Shown here: piece after piece, positions 51,449-61,588 of the stretch
Numbering within the stretch: the first letter of the stretch is position 1
How the letters are laid out: every line of letters begins with the position of its first letter
Origin: Nocardioides astragali
GTDB lineage: Bacteria > Actinomycetota > Actinomycetes > Propionibacteriales > Nocardioidaceae
Reading direction: 5' to 3'
Assembly: GCF_024436375.1 (NCBI RefSeq)
Contig: NZ_JAFMZM010000002.1
Coordinates: forward strand, 248,001 to 312,000
DNA: 64,000 bases
The notes under the pieces: generated by a model
Told to the model about the DNA's origin: nothing
The model's input: the letters and a program-made list of their open reading frames with translations, nothing else
The model's database searches: none
Position numbers and translations under genes: made by a program

Positions 51449-54400
51449 TCAGCCGGCCAGGTGCCCCCAGCGCAGCGACAGCTCGTGCCACGGTCCCTGG
51501 TCGACGACGCGGCCCGCGTCGAGGACCACCACCCGGTCGGCCTGGGCGAGCGCCGCGGACTTGCTGGTCGCGCCGATGACCGCGGCTCCGCGCTCGCGGA
51601 GCGCCTTCCACAGCTCGACCTCGGTCGTGGCGTCGAGCGCGGAGGAGACGTCGTCCGCGAGCAGGACGTCGCTCTCGCTGGCCAGGGCGCGAGCCAGGGC
51701 CAGGCGTTGCACCTGACCTCCGGAGAGGCGTACGCCGCGGTGGCCCACGAGGGCGTCGGGCCCGCCGGCCTCGGCGACGTCGCGACCCATGCGAGCCGAC
51801 TCGAGAGCCGGCACGACGGACCGGTGCGGGTGGTCGAGGGCGACGTTGCCGGTGAAGGACCCGGACAGCACCCGGGGTACCTGGGCGACGTGCGCCACGC
51901 GGGCGGGGCGCATCGTGGTCTGCGGGTCGGCGACGACCTCGTCGTTCCAGAGGATGTCGCCGGTGGTGCTGACCAGCCCGGCCAGCGCCCCGAGGAGGCT
52001 CGACTTGCCCGAGCCCACCTGGCCCAGCAGCAGGACCAGCTCGCCGGCGTGCACCTCGAGGTCGATCTCCTGGACGCCGAGCGTGCCGTCGTCGTGCACC
52101 GCCGAGAGCTCGCGCAGCCTCAGCGTGCGCAGCGAGTCGCGCTGGGGCTCATCGGGCTCGGGACCGGTGCCGTGGACGAGGTCGACGCCGGGCGGGAGGT
52201 CCATCAGGTCGCCACCGCCGGCCAGCCGGCTCGTGGCGTTCATCCAGGCGCGGGTGCCGGGGGCCTCGGTGACCACGGACCCCGCGACGCGGCCGAACCA
52301 GTCGAACCCGCTGACGGCGTTGGCCACCAGCAGGGCGGTGGCGAGTCCCCACTGGCCCGTGAGCAGGCCGGCCCAGGCGGCGACGACGCCGAGCTGGACC
52401 ATGACGATGGGCACGCCGTCGAGCAGGGCCTGGACCCGGTGCTCGCGCACGGCCGCGTCGACGCGGCCGCCGTCGACCTGGCGCAGGTGGGCGTGCACCT
52501 GGGGAGTCGCGGCTGCGAGCTTGACGGTGCGCACCGACTCGAGCGCGGAGACGAGCGACTGGCCGAAGCGGGCGCGTGCGGTGGACGCGGCGGCAGCCGA
52601 GCGTCCCGCGACCCGGCGGCCCAGGGTCGAGGCCAGCGCCGAGACCACCATGACGGTCAGCAGGACCGCCCCGGCGACCCACGTCTGGGCGATGATCGCC
52701 GTCATCGCGGCGACGATCAGGCCGTTGACGAAGTCGACCCAACGGTCGGTGTAGCGGGCCAGCCGGTCGGCGTCCATGGTGCGGGCGACGACCTCGCCGG
52801 GGGGCGTACGGACGAGCCGTCGCTGGGAGGTCTGGCCGTGCAGCACGGAGGCTCGGACCCGCAGGCGTACCTCGACCCACCAGTGGGGGTAGGTGCGGAA
52901 GGCCTGGGCGAGCAGCAACGGACCGGCCACCAGCGACGCGACGAGGGCGAGGACGAGCAGCTCCGGGCGCTCACCCTGCTGGAGATCGGTGACGATGTGT
53001 CCCCACACCCACCCGGTCACGGCGCCGAAGGCACCGGTGAGCGAGGCGATGAGGAACAAGAACGCGCCGAGCAGGCCCCACTGGGGCTGGATGCTGATCG
53101 TGTGGAGCACCTGTCGGGCCAGGCTCGGCGTGGGCGCGAGCTCGGGCGGGGGCGGGGGAGCGGTGCTGCGCCGCACGGACCCGATCGCGGAGTCGTCGTG
53201 GTGGTGCTCCTCCACGACCGGCTCGTGCGCAGCGGCGTCGAGCAGTTCGCGGAAGGGTCCGTCCGCGGACGCGAGGCGGTGGCGCGGACCCTGCTGGACG
53301 ACCCGTCCCGACTCGAGGACGGCGACGAGCTCGGCGCGCTCGGTCGTGGACAGCCGGTGGGCGACCAGGATGCCGGTGCGTCCGGAGATGAGTCGGTCGG
53401 CGGCCCGGACCACGCGGGCCTCGGTCACCGGGTCCATCCGGGCGGTGGCCTCGTCGAGCACCACGACGCTCACGTCGCGCACGAGCAGCCGGGCGAAGGC
53501 GACGAGCTGCTCCTCGCCGGCGGAGAGGCTGGTGCCACCGGGGCCGAGGACGGTGTCGAGCCCCAGCGGCAGGCCGGCCACCCAGTCGGTGAGACCGAGC
53601 TCCGCGACGGCAGCCTCGACGGTGTCGCGGGGGACGTCGTCGAAGAGGGTGATGTTGTCGGCCAGCGTGCCGGCCAGCACCTCGGTGCGCTGGGTGACCA
53701 CGCCGACTGCGGACCGCAGCTGCTGGAGGTCGAGGTCGAGCACGTCGACTTCGCCGAGGAACACGGTGCCCCTCGGCGGCTCGACGGCGCGGGAGAGGAG
53801 CGAGGCCAGGGTCGACTTGCCCGAACCCGTGCGACCGACGAGGGCACAGGTGTGACCGGCGGAGAGCAACAGGTCGACGTCGCGCAGGGCGAAGGTGCCG
53901 GTGCCGTAGGAGAAGTCGAGGTGGCGGAACTCCACGTCGAGCGGACCCTCGGGGACCGGTCGCCCGCCGACCGGCTCGGCGGGTGAGGCGAGCATGCTGC
54001 GCAGGCGCAGCACCGCGCCGAAGCCCTCCTGCAGGTCGGGGAGGTGGCGGGCGAGCATGTCGACGCCACCGACGAACATCGTCGTCACGAGGAAGAGCGT
54101 GACGAGCCGGGCGGTCGTCAGGTCGCCGGAGAGCACCAGCGCGACGCCGAGCACGCCGACGCCGGCCAGCGCGCCGTGGAGGAGTCCACCGCTGCGACGG
54201 GTGATCCGCACCTCGACCGCGAGGACGGCGTCGAGCGTCCGGTGGACGATGGATGCGAGGTGGGCGTTGCGGCGCAGGACGTGGGCCTGCCCCAGCGACG
54301 TACGGAGGTCGTCGCGCGCGGCCACGCCCTCCTCGGTCGAGGCGGCGTGGTCGGTCCAGGCAGCCTCCTCGATGACCTTCTTCTGCGCGACCTGCGGCAG

Positions 54401-54961
54401 GAGCCGGCGTACGACGAGGTAGGTGGCCAGGGCGGTGAGCGGGAAGAGGAAGACCGCGGGCCACCAGGTCAGGCTGGCGACGACCCACAGCGGACCGGAG
54501 GCGAGGAAGGTGCGGGCGGCCTGCCACACGCCCCAGCGCATCAGCTGGCCGACCTCCCAGGTGTCGTCGTCGATGCGGTCGAGCACCTCGCCGACGGCCT
54601 GCTCGGAGAGCTCGGACAGCGGCTGCGCCATCGCGGCGTCGAGGAGGTCGGAGCGCAGCTGGCCCTCGGCGCGGTCGCAGATCGTGGCCCAGATGGTCTT
54701 GGCGACGGTGTCGATGATCGCGCCGCCGACCACGCACAGGCCCAGGAGGAGCAGGAGCGCCTCGGTGGGGTCCTCGGCGAGCCGGCCGGCGACCATCGAG
54801 CCGAGGGAGGCCGCGATCGCGCCCATCAGCGACATCGAGAAGCAGAGGTAGGTCAGCGGACGGCGCACCCGGCGCCAGTCGACCGGCTGGCGGTGCGCCG
54901 GCAGTCCCGACGTCGGAGGGATGGTCGCGTCGGTGGAGCGGATGGTGTCGGTGATCGTCAC
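51449..54961 (-). CDS. Fused double ABC exporter with one degenerate ATP site
   Basis: A 1170-residue full transporter made of two exporter half-molecules (TMD-NBD twice). NBD1 has Walker A 376-384, signature L-S-A-G-E (479-483), Walker B V-V-V-L-D-E with E504, and H535. NBD2 has Walker A 980-988, perfect L-S-G-G-Q (1079-1083), but L-A-D-D with D1104 in place of the catalytic Glu, and S1133 in place of the switch His. The composite site of NBD1 Walker motifs with the NBD2 signature is thus intact and the other is degenerate, as in TM287/288 or BmrCD heterodimers. A proline-rich, His-containing linker joins the halves (~585-612). Substrate unknown. Confidence 0.92.
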   Translation of the reverse strand: MTITDTIRSTDATIPPTSGLPAHRQPVDWRRVRRPLTYLCFSMSLMGAIAASLGSMVAGRLAEDPTEALLLLLGLCVVGGAIIDTVAKTIWATICDRAEGQLRSDLLDAAMAQPLSELSEQAVGEVLDRIDDDTWEVGQLMRWGVWQAARTFLASGPLWVVASLTWWPAVFLFPLTALATYLVVRRLLPQVAQKKVIEEAAWTDHAASTEEGVAARDDLRTSLGQAHVLRRNAHLASIVHRTLDAVLAVEVRITRRSGGLLHGALAGVGVLGVALVLSGDLTTARLVTLFLVTTMFVGGVDMLARHLPDLQEGFGAVLRLRSMLASPAEPVGGRPVPEGPLDVEFRHLDFSYGTGTFALRDVDLLLSAGHTCALVGRTGSGKSTLASLLSRAVEPPRGTVFLGEVDVLDLDLQQLRSAVGVVTQRTEVLAGTLADNITLFDDVPRDTVEAAVAELGLTDWVAGLPLGLDTVLGPGGTSLSAGEEQLVAFARLLVRDVSVVVLDEATARMDPVTEARVVRAADRLISGRTGILVAHRLSTTERAELVAVLESGRVVQQGPRHRLASADGPFRELLDAAAHEPVVEEHHHDDSAIGSVRRSTAPPPPPELAPTPSLARQVLHTISIQPQWGLLGAFLFLIASLTGAFGAVTGWVWGHIVTDLQQGERPELLVLALVASLVAGPLLLAQAFRTYPHWWVEVRLRVRASVLHGQTSQRRLVRTPPGEVVARTMDADRLARYTDRWVDFVNGLIVAAMTAIIAQTWVAGAVLLTVMVVSALASTLGRRVAGRSAAAASTARARFGQSLVSALESVRTVKLAAATPQVHAHLRQVDGGRVDAAVREHRVQALLDGVPIVMVQLGVVAAWAGLLTGQWGLATALLVANAVSGFDWFGRVAGSVVTEAPGTRAWMNATSRLAGGGDLMDLPPGVDLVHGTGPEPDEPQRDSLRTLRLRELSAVHDDGTLGVQEIDLEVHAGELVLLLGQVGSGKSSLLGALAGLVSTTGDILWNDEVVADPQTTMRPARVAHVAQVPRVLSGSFTGNVALDHPHRSVVPALESARMGRDVAEAGGPDALVGHRGVRLSGGQVQRLALARALASESDVLLADDVSSALDATTEVELWKALRERGAAVIGATSKSAALAQADRVVVLDAGRVVDQGPWHELSLRWGHLAG

Positions 54962-54970
54962 GGTGCCTTC

Positions 54971-54976
54971 AGGCTA
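54971..54976 (-). promoter_or_regulatory. Possible -10 element of the ABC exporter gene
   Basis: On the minus strand TAGCCT is followed by nine bases (GAAGGCACC) and the GTG. The spacing is a little long for a leaderless start, and GAAGG could serve as a weak ribosome site. Confidence 0.35.
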
Positions 54977-55027
54977 GGTGGTGGCACGGACACTCCGCCT
55001 CGGGTTTTCGGGGGGTCGCGGGCGTGC

Positions 55028-55062
55028 CGACGCCCCGCCCGCTCGTGGCGGACGGGGCGTCG
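55028..55062 (-). terminator. Terminator of the lpdA-sucB unit
   Basis: CGACGCCCCG (55028-55037) pairs with CGGGGCGTCG (55053-55062), with an inner CCGC/GCGG stem and a 5-base loop. It starts 25 bases beyond the sucB stop. Confidence 0.75.
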
Positions 55063-55086
55063 TACGACGTCGGGTCGGGACTGGGC

Positions 55087-56967
55087 TCAGACCTCGAACT
55101 GGCCCGACTCGAGGCGCTTCTTGACCTCCTGCAGGAACCGGCCGGCGTCGGCGCCGTCGACCAGGCGGTGGTCGTAGGTCAGCGAGACGTAGACCATGTG
55201 GCGCACCGCGATCGTCTCGCCCAGGTTGGGGTCGTCGATCACGACGGGACGCTTCACGACGGCACCGGGGCCGAGGATGGCGACCTGCGGCTTGTTGATG
55301 ATCGGGGTGTCGAAGAGCGCCCCGAAGCTGCCGAGGTTGGTGATCGTGAACGTGCCGCCGGACAGCTCGTCGGGGGTGATCTTGTTGGTGCGGGTGCGCT
55401 CGGCGACGTCGGCGATCTTCTTCGCCAGGCCGGCGATCGAGAGGTCACCGGCCTCCTTGACGACCGGCGTCAGCAGCCCCTTCGGGGTGTCCACGGCGAA
55501 CGCGATGTTCTCGCGGTCGAAGTAGGTCACCTCGCCCTTCTCGGCGTCGATCGCGGCGTTGAGCTTGGGGTGCAGCTTGAGCGCGTCGATGGCGGCCTTG
55601 GCGAAGAACGGCAGGTAGGTCAGCTTCACGCCCTCGCGGGCCAGGAAGTCCGCCTTGGACGCCTCACGCAGGCGGGCGATCGACGTCACGTCGACCTCCA
55701 TCACCTGCGTCAGCTGGGCGGCCTCGGTGAGCGACTCGACCATGCGGGTGGCGATGACCTTGCGCAGGCGCGAGAGCGGCTCGGTGGTGCCACGCAGCGG
55801 CGACGGAGTGGTCGACGCAGCCGCCGGCGCGGACGCGGCAGCAGGTGCGGCCGCCGCCGGAGCGGCGGCGGGTGCGGCCTGGGCCTGGGCCCGGGCGGCG
55901 GCGTCGAGGACGTCCTGCTTGCGGATCCGGCCACCGACGCCGGTGCCCTGCACCGCGCCGAGGTCGACACCGTGCTGGTCGGCCATCTTGCGCACCAGCG
56001 GGGTGACGTACGCCGTCTGGTCCCGCCCGCCCTCGCTCGCAGCGGGAGCGGCGGCTGCGGCGGGCGCTGCCTGCTCGGGCGCTGCCTGCTCGGGCGCTGC
56101 CTGCTGCGGCGCTGCCTGGGGTGCGGGCGTGGCCTCGGGCTGCTGCGCGGCCGCGGGCTCCGGCTCGGGGGCCGGCTCCTGCTCGGCCTCCTGCTCGGCC
56201 TCCGGCTCGGGCTCCTGCTTGGCCTCGGGCTCCGGCTCGGGCTGCGACTGGGCGGGTGCGGCCTGGCCGGACCCGATGATCGCCAGCTCGGCGCCGACCT
56301 CGACGGTCTCGTCCTCCTCGGCCTTGATCTCGAGCAGTGTGCCGGCGACGGGGGAGGGGATCTCGGTGTCGACCTTGTCGGTGGAGACCTCGAGCAGCGG
56401 CTCGTCGACCGCGACCTCGTCGCCGACCTTCTTGAGCCAGCGGGTGACGGTGCCCTCGGTGACGGACTCGCCGAGCGCGGGCAGGGTGACGGGCGTGCTG
56501 GACCCACCACCGGACCCGCCCGCGGAACCACCGCCGGACTCGGTGGAGGCGTCGCTCGGGGCCTGCGCCGCGGCGGGCTGCTCCTGGGCGGGGGCCTCCT
56601 CCTGCTCCGGCTCGGGAGCGGCGTCGGCGGTCTCCTCGGGAGCCTGCTCCTCCTGCTGGGCCGGCTCCTCCTCGGCCTGGGGCTGCGCCTCGGCCTCGGC
56701 GGACCCGGAGGCGTCACCACCGGACTCGCCCTGCTCGCCGATCACGCCCAGGACGGCGCCGACCTCGACGGTGTCGTCCTCGTTGGCCTTGATCTCGAGC
56801 AGCGTGCCCGCGACAGGGGAGGGGATCTCGGTGTCGACCTTGTCGGTGGAGACCTCCAGCAACGGCTCGTCGACGGCAACCGCGTCACCGACCTGCTTGA
56901 GCCAGCGGGTGACGGTGCCCTCGGTGACGGACTCGCCGAGTGCGGGGAGGGTGACTTCGGAGGCCAT
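55087..56967 (-). CDS. sucB: 2-oxoacid dehydrogenase E2 (dihydrolipoamide acyltransferase), two lipoyl domains
   Basis: A 626-residue E2 core protein. Two nearly identical lipoyl domains occupy residues ~5-77 and ~160-232, with lipoylated K43 and K198 in S-T-D-K-V-D-T. Long Pro/Ala/Glu/Gln linkers follow each, then an E3-binding domain ([10 protein letters not shown]) and the catalytic domain ending in D-H-R-L-V-D-G with H600 and D604. Actinobacterial proteins of this type are annotated SucB but act as the pyruvate dehydrogenase E2 (DlaT/AceF). GAAGGAA lies before the ATG. lpdA lies just upstream. Confidence 0.94.
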   Translation of the reverse strand: MASEVTLPALGESVTEGTVTRWLKQVGDAVAVDEPLLEVSTDKVDTEIPSPVAGTLLEIKANEDDTVEVGAVLGVIGEQGESGGDASGSAEAEAQPQAEEEPAQQEEQAPEETADAAPEPEQEEAPAQEQPAAAQAPSDASTESGGGSAGGSGGGSSTPVTLPALGESVTEGTVTRWLKKVGDEVAVDEPLLEVSTDKVDTEIPSPVAGTLLEIKAEEDETVEVGAELAIIGSGQAAPAQSQPEPEPEAKQEPEPEAEQEAEQEPAPEPEPAAAQQPEATPAPQAAPQQAAPEQAAPEQAAPAAAAAPAASEGGRDQTAYVTPLVRKMADQHGVDLGAVQGTGVGGRIRKQDVLDAAARAQAQAAPAAAPAAAAPAAASAPAAASTTPSPLRGTTEPLSRLRKVIATRMVESLTEAAQLTQVMEVDVTSIARLREASKADFLAREGVKLTYLPFFAKAAIDALKLHPKLNAAIDAEKGEVTYFDRENIAFAVDTPKGLLTPVVKEAGDLSIAGLAKKIADVAERTRTNKITPDELSGGTFTITNLGSFGALFDTPIINKPQVAILGPGAVVKRPVVIDDPNLGETIAVRHMVYVSLTYDHRLVDGADAGRFLQEVKKRLESGQFEV

Positions 56968-57019
56968 GTGGTTCCTTCGCTCGCGTGGGGTGGGTGTAGC
57001 TCGGGGTTGTTCGGTCTGG

Positions 57020-58396
57020 TCAGGAGTGTGCGTGGAGCGGCTTGCCGGCGAGGGCCAGGTGGGCCTCGCCGAGCGCTTCGTTCTGGGTGGGGTGGGCGTG
57101 CACGAGCGGCGCGACGTCGTCGGCGTGTGCCTCCCAGTTGTAGATGAGCTGGGCCTCGCCGATGAGCTCGCCGACGCGATCTCCCACCATGTGGACGCCG
57201 AGGACCGGACCGTCGGTGAGGCCGACGAGCTTGACGAACCCCTGGGTCTGCAGGATCTGGCTCTTGCCGTTGCCGCCGAGGTCGTAGGTGACCGTGGTGA
57301 CCGCGTCACCGTGGAGCTTGCGGGCGGTGGCCTCGTCGAGGCCGACCGAGGCGATCTCGGGGTGGGAGTACGTCACCCGCGGGATGCCGGCCTCGTCGAC
57401 CGGGCGGGGGTCGAGGCCGGCGATGTCCTCGGCCACGAAGATGCCCTGCTGGAAACCGCGGTGCGCGAGCTGGAGGCCGGGCACGATGTCGCCGACGGCG
57501 TACACGCCCTCGACGTTGGTGCGGCAGCGCTCGTCGGCGAGCACGAACCCGCGGTCCATCTCGATGCCCTGCTCGGCGTAGCCCAGGTCGTCGGTGGACG
57601 GCCCGCGCCCGACGGCGACGAGCAGCACCTCGGCCTCGATGACGTCGCCGCCCTCGACGGTGACCGCCACCCCGGTGTCGGTGGTCTTGACGCTCTGGAA
57701 GGGGGTCCCGGTCAGGAGGTTGATCTTGCGCTTGCGGAAGGCCCGCTCGAGCGCCTTGGAGGAGGCCTCGTCCTCGACCGCGACGAGTCGGGGGAGGGCC
57801 TCGATGATCGTGACGTCGGCGCCGAAGGACTTCCAGACGCTGGCGAACTCGCAGCCGATGACGCCGCCGCCCAGCACGATGGCCGAGGCCGGCACGCGGT
57901 CGAGGCGCAGGGCGTGCTCGGAGGTGATGACCTTCGTGCCGTCGACCTCCAGGCCGGGAAGCGTACGGCTGTAGGAACCGGACGCGAGGACGACGCTCTG
58001 GCCGGTGTAGTCGGTGCCGTCGACGGTGACCGTCCGGGGGCCGGTGAGGACGCCGGTGCCCTGGATGACGGTGATGCCACGCGACTTGATCAGGCCGGTG
58101 AGGCCCTTGAAGAGCCGGTCGACGACCTTGTCCTTGTAGGCGTTGACGCCTGCCATGTCGATGCCGTCGAGGGTGGCCGAGACGCCGAACTGACTGGCCT
58201 CCCGCGCCGAGTCGGCGACCTCCGCGGCGTGCAGGAGTGCCTTGGTCGGGATGCAACCGACGTGGAGGCAGGTGCCGCCCAGGTTGCCTTTCTCGACCAG
58301 CCCGACCTTCAGGCCCAGCTGGGCCGCCCGCAGGGCACAGGCATAACCACCTGAACCAGCCCCGAGGACGAGGACGTCGAACTCACCGTCCGCCAC
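57020..58396 (-). CDS. lpdA: Dihydrolipoyl dehydrogenase (E3)
   Basis: A 458-residue FAD disulfide oxidoreductase that reoxidises lipoyl groups of E2 and of the glycine cleavage H protein. The FAD motif is [10 protein letters not shown]; the redox disulfide is C43/C48 in [21 protein letters not shown] binds NAD, and the C-terminal H-A-H-P-T-Q-N-E holds the catalytic His-Glu pair. The start is a GTG preceded by GGAGGAAATCA. sucB follows 52 bp later. Confidence 0.96.
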   Translation of the reverse strand: MADGEFDVLVLGAGSGGYACALRAAQLGLKVGLVEKGNLGGTCLHVGCIPTKALLHAAEVADSAREASQFGVSATLDGIDMAGVNAYKDKVVDRLFKGLTGLIKSRGITVIQGTGVLTGPRTVTVDGTDYTGQSVVLASGSYSRTLPGLEVDGTKVITSEHALRLDRVPASAIVLGGGVIGCEFASVWKSFGADVTIIEALPRLVAVEDEASSKALERAFRKRKINLLTGTPFQSVKTTDTGVAVTVEGGDVIEAEVLLVAVGRGPSTDDLGYAEQGIEMDRGFVLADERCRTNVEGVYAVGDIVPGLQLAHRGFQQGIFVAEDIAGLDPRPVDEAGIPRVTYSHPEIASVGLDEATARKLHGDAVTTVTYDLGGNGKSQILQTQGFVKLVGLTDGPVLGVHMVGDRVGELIGEAQLIYNWEAHADDVAPLVHAHPTQNEALGEAHLALAGKPLHAHS

Positions 58397-58555
58397 TGAT
58401 TTCCTCCACCCACTCGTTCGCTCATCCGGACGCTCACCCGGACGTGAGGCCTCGCCCATCTTTGCACTCTTTGTGAGGCTGTCCACACCGGGTCAGGTGG
58501 ACCGGACGGCTCGAATGATGGGCGCGGTGAGGGGTGCCCCGGCACAATGTCCGCC

Positions 58556-58915
58556 ATGGGTATGTTCGATCGTTTCCGGCGCAAGGGCCGCACCAGCCGT
58601 CCGGCGCAGGACGCCGCGCGCACCGGCTCCACCAGGGTCCGCGCGTCCGACGGCGAGGACGTCCGCCACCTCGAGAAGTTCGTCGCGACCCGCCAGGGCG
58701 TCGAGGGCTTCGTCGAGCCGCGGACCGCGGTCAGCGACGTCACCCTCCTGCTGGTCGCCCACGACGGGGAGTGGACACGACGGCGCGTGCCGAGCGTGAA
58801 GTGGGCCCACGACTTCGCCAACCGCAACAGGGTGCCGTCGTACGACGCCGCACTGGTGGGCGTGCCGCAGCGGATGCGCGACTACAACGCGCGCAAGAAG
58901 GCCCAGGGCCTGTAG
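58556..58915 (+). CDS. Small conserved hypothetical protein
   Basis: A 119-residue protein starting M-G-M-F-D-R-F-R-R-K-G-R-T (an ATG three codons upstream at 58547 is also possible). The N-terminal ~35 residues are basic and polar; the rest is a compact domain with V-E-P-R-T-A-V-S-D-V-T-L-L-L-V-A-H-D-G-E and V-P-S-V-K-W-A-H-D-F-A. CACAAT seven bases upstream of 58556 may be a -10 of a leaderless start. It is convergent with pepA, three bases apart. Function unknown. Confidence 0.7.
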   Translation: MGMFDRFRRKGRTSRPAQDAARTGSTRVRASDGEDVRHLEKFVATRQGVEGFVEPRTAVSDVTLLLVAHDGEWTRRRVPSVKWAHDFANRNRVPSYDAALVGVPQRMRDYNARKKAQGL

Positions 58916-58918
58916 CCG

Positions 58919-60424
58919 TCAGGCGTCGGCGAGCGCCCGGGCGTACTCGATCAACGTGGCGACCCCGAACCCGGTCGCGCCCGAGGTGACGTGCCCGTAG
59001 GGGCCGCCGGTGTTGATCTCCTTGCCGGCGATGTCGAGGTGGGCCCAAGGCAGGCCGCCGGTGAACTCGCGCAGGAACGCCGCGGCGTAGAGACCGCCGC
59101 CCCAGCGCACCCAGTCGTGCTGCAGCAGGTCGGCGACCTTGGAGCCGGTGATCCGCTCCGACATCTCCTCGGGGATCGGCATCGGCCACTGCTGCTCGCC
59201 CGCCGCGACACCGGCCGCGAGGACGGCGGACACCTGGTCGTCGGTGCCCATCACGGCGCCGACCTTGTCACCGAGTGCGAGCTGCATGTGACCGGTCAGC
59301 GTCGCGATGTCGACCACGACGTCGGGCTTCTCGTCGACCGCCAGGGACAGCGCGTCACCGAGGAGCATCCGGCCCTCGGCGTCGGTGTTGGCGATCTCGA
59401 CGGTGGTGCCGTCGTGCATGGTGATCACGTCGCCGGGGCGCGTGGAGGTGGCCGAGACCATGTTCTCGGCCATCGGGGCGATGGCGGTCACCTTGACGGG
59501 GAGGCCGAGGCGGGCGATGGCGAAGGTGGCGACGACGACGCTGGCCGCGCCGGCCATGTCGCCCTTCATGTTCTGCATGCTCGACGACGGCTTGATGGTG
59601 AGGCCGCCGGAGTCGAAGGTGACGCCCTTGCCCACCAGCGCGAGATGGGCGACCGCGTCCTTCGGCTCCCAGGTGAGCCGCACGAGCCGCGACGGTGACG
59701 CCGAGGAGTCGCCGACGCTCAGGATGCCGCCGCACCCCATGTCTGCCAGCTGCTCGTGGTCGAACACCTCGAGCTTGACCTTGGGGGCGCCGCGTCCCTT
59801 GGTGACCTGCTTGTGGGCGGCCGTCACCAGCTCCGCGAGCAGCGGGGGAGTGCAGTCCTGGGGCGGTGTGTTCACCCAGTCGCGGCACAGCTCGACCGCG
59901 TCGGCCACGACCTCCGCGCGCTCCAGCGCCTCGAGCGCCTCGGCGCGGCGGGCGATCGCGCTCAGGACGACGACGTCGGCGGGCTCCGTGGTCTCGCTCT
60001 TCGCCGACTTGTAGGTCGTGAAGGTGTAGCCGCCGAGGCGGTGGCCCTCGACGACGGCGGCGACGAGCGCGGGGGTCTCGGTCGGCAGGGCGAGGGCGAC
60101 CGAGGCCGCGTTGGGGACGTTGCGGGCCGCGACGCCGGCGGCACGTCGTACGGCGACGGGGTCGGTGGGATCGTCGCCGAGGCCGACGAAGACCAGCAGG
60201 GGTGCGTTGACCTCGCCGCGCGTCGGCGTCCTGACCGCCTCCCCGGCCTTGCCGGTCACGCCCATGGTCGACAGGAACGGCCGCAGCTTGCGGCCGTAGG
60301 CCTTGCTGACGTCGTCGGCGGCATCGCACAGTCGCGGGCCCTTGTCGCCTGCGACGACCCCCACCACCACGGCGTCGGCACGGGTCTTGGCGGGGCTGGC
60401 GCTGCGCAGGGAGTACGTGGTCAC
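58919..60424 (-). CDS. pepA: Leucyl aminopeptidase (M17)
   Basis: A 501-residue two-metal exopeptidase. The C-terminal catalytic half has V-G-K-G-V-T-F-D-S-G-G, M-K-G-D-M-A-G-A-A, and the family signature N-T-D-A-E-G-R-M-L. D-W-V-N-T-P-P-Q begins that half; the N-terminal half is the variable macro-like domain. The start is a GTG six bases behind TAGCAT on the minus strand. It is divergent from gcvT across 53 bp. Cytoplasmic; it releases N-terminal residues from peptides. Confidence 0.95.
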   Translation of the reverse strand: MTTYSLRSASPAKTRADAVVVGVVAGDKGPRLCDAADDVSKAYGRKLRPFLSTMGVTGKAGEAVRTPTRGEVNAPLLVFVGLGDDPTDPVAVRRAAGVAARNVPNAASVALALPTETPALVAAVVEGHRLGGYTFTTYKSAKSETTEPADVVVLSAIARRAEALEALERAEVVADAVELCRDWVNTPPQDCTPPLLAELVTAAHKQVTKGRGAPKVKLEVFDHEQLADMGCGGILSVGDSSASPSRLVRLTWEPKDAVAHLALVGKGVTFDSGGLTIKPSSSMQNMKGDMAGAASVVVATFAIARLGLPVKVTAIAPMAENMVSATSTRPGDVITMHDGTTVEIANTDAEGRMLLGDALSLAVDEKPDVVVDIATLTGHMQLALGDKVGAVMGTDDQVSAVLAAGVAAGEQQWPMPIPEEMSERITGSKVADLLQHDWVRWGGGLYAAAFLREFTGGLPWAHLDIAGKEINTGGPYGHVTSGATGFGVATLIEYARALADA

Positions 60425-60430
60425 CTGCGC

Positions 60431-60436
60431 ATGCTA
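60431..60436 (-). promoter_or_regulatory. -10 element, leaderless start of pepA
   Basis: TAGCAT on the minus strand, then six bases (GCGCAG) and the GTG of pepA. It lies back to back with the gcvT promoter. Confidence 0.6.
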
Positions 60437-60465
60437 GGCGAGGCGTTCCGGGGCCCCGGCTGAGG

Positions 60466-60471
60466 TAGGTT
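60466..60471 (+). promoter_or_regulatory. -10 element, leaderless start of gcvT
   Basis: TAGGTT, then six bases (CGCCGC) and the gcvT ATG. The gap to pepA is only 53 bp, so the two promoters overlap. Confidence 0.6.
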
Positions 60472-60477
60472 CGCCGC

Positions 60478-61587
60478 ATGGCCGCAACGCTCAAGCAGTC
60501 GCCCCTCCATGACCGTCACGAGGCCCTCGGTGCCAAGTTCGCCGAGTTCGGCGGCTGGTCGATGCCGCTGGAGTACGCGACCGGCGTCGTCAAGGAGCAC
60601 ACCGCCGTACGCGAGGCCGTCGGCATCTTCGACGTCAGCCACCTCGGCAAGGTGATGGTGTCGGGTCCCGGCGCCGTCGACTTCGTCAACGCGACGCTCT
60701 CCAACGACCTGGCCAAGATCCGCCCCGGCAAGGCGCAGTACACCCTCTGCCTCGACGAGTCGGGCGGCATCGTCGACGACCTCATCGCCTACTGGCACGA
60801 CGACGAGCACGTGCTGCTGATCCCCAACGCGGCCAACACCGCCGAGGTCGTGGAGCGCCTGCAGGCCGCTGCTCCCGAGGGCGTGAAGGTCGTCAGCCAC
60901 CACGAGGACTACGCCGTCCTCGCCGTCCAGGGCACCCGCTCCGACGAGGTGCTCCAGAAGGTCGGCCTGCCCGCCGGGCACGAGTACATGTCCTTCGTGG
61001 AGGCCGCCTTCGGGCCGGGCGACACCGGGGTCGTCGTCTGCCGCACGGGGTACACGGGCGAGCGCGGCTACGAGCTCGTGGTCGCCAACGACGTCGCCGG
61101 CCAGCTCTGGGACGAGCTGATGGCCGCCGGCGAGGAGCACGGCATCACGGCCTGTGGCCTCGGCGCCCGCGACACGCTGCGCACGGAGATGGGCTATCCG
61201 CTCCACGGCCAGGACATCAGCCTCGACACCAACCCGGTCGAGGCGGGCCTGTCGTGGGCCGTGGGCTGGAAGAAGGACGCCTTCTGGGGCCGCGACGCGG
61301 TGATGAAGGTCAAGGAGGAGGGTCCGAAGCGTCGCCTGCGCGGCCTGGTCGCGGTCGACCGCGGCATCCCGCGCCCGGGCATGGGCGTGACCCTCACCCA
61401 CGACGTACCGCTGGCCGACATCACGTCCGGCACGTTCTCGCCGACCCTCAAGAAGGGCATCGGCCTGGCGCTGATCCCGGTGATGGTCGCCGAGGACGCG
61501 CAGGTCGGGGTCGACATCCGAGGCCGACGCGAGATCTTCCAGCTCGTGAAGCCGCCCTTCGTCGACCCGTCGGTGAAGGAGTCCTGA
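60478..61587 (+). CDS. gcvT: Glycine cleavage system aminomethyltransferase (T protein)
   Basis: A 369-residue folate-dependent enzyme that takes the methylamine from the lipoyl arm of H protein, releasing ammonia and making 5,10-methylene-THF. Typical segments are H-D-R-H-E-A-L-G, G-G-W-S-M-P-L-E-Y, F-D-V-S-H-L-G-K, and the folate/catalytic E-R-G-Y-E-L. G-L-G-A-R-D-T-L-R-T-E, M-G-Y-P-L-H-G is characteristic. gcvH and gcvP are not adjacent. The ATG appears leaderless. A small gene starts one base after its stop region. Confidence 0.96.
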   Translation: MAATLKQSPLHDRHEALGAKFAEFGGWSMPLEYATGVVKEHTAVREAVGIFDVSHLGKVMVSGPGAVDFVNATLSNDLAKIRPGKAQYTLCLDESGGIVDDLIAYWHDDEHVLLIPNAANTAEVVERLQAAAPEGVKVVSHHEDYAVLAVQGTRSDEVLQKVGLPAGHEYMSFVEAAFGPGDTGVVVCRTGYTGERGYELVVANDVAGQLWDELMAAGEEHGITACGLGARDTLRTEMGYPLHGQDISLDTNPVEAGLSWAVGWKKDAFWGRDAVMKVKEEGPKRRLRGLVAVDRGIPRPGMGVTLTHDVPLADITSGTFSPTLKKGIGLALIPVMVAEDAQVGVDIRGRREIFQLVKPPFVDPSVKES

Positions 61588-61588
61588 C

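Noticed and set aside
51323..53986. 887-codon plus-strand frame opposite the ABC exporter
   Set aside because: Antisense shadow of an unambiguous two-domain ABC transporter; the product is Asp/Gly/His/Val repeats.
55024..58354. Long plus-strand frames with Gly/Leu- or Ser/Ala-rich repeats opposite sucB and lpdA
   Set aside because: The repeats come from the complementary strand of the Pro/Ala/Glu linkers of SucB. They are not independent genes.
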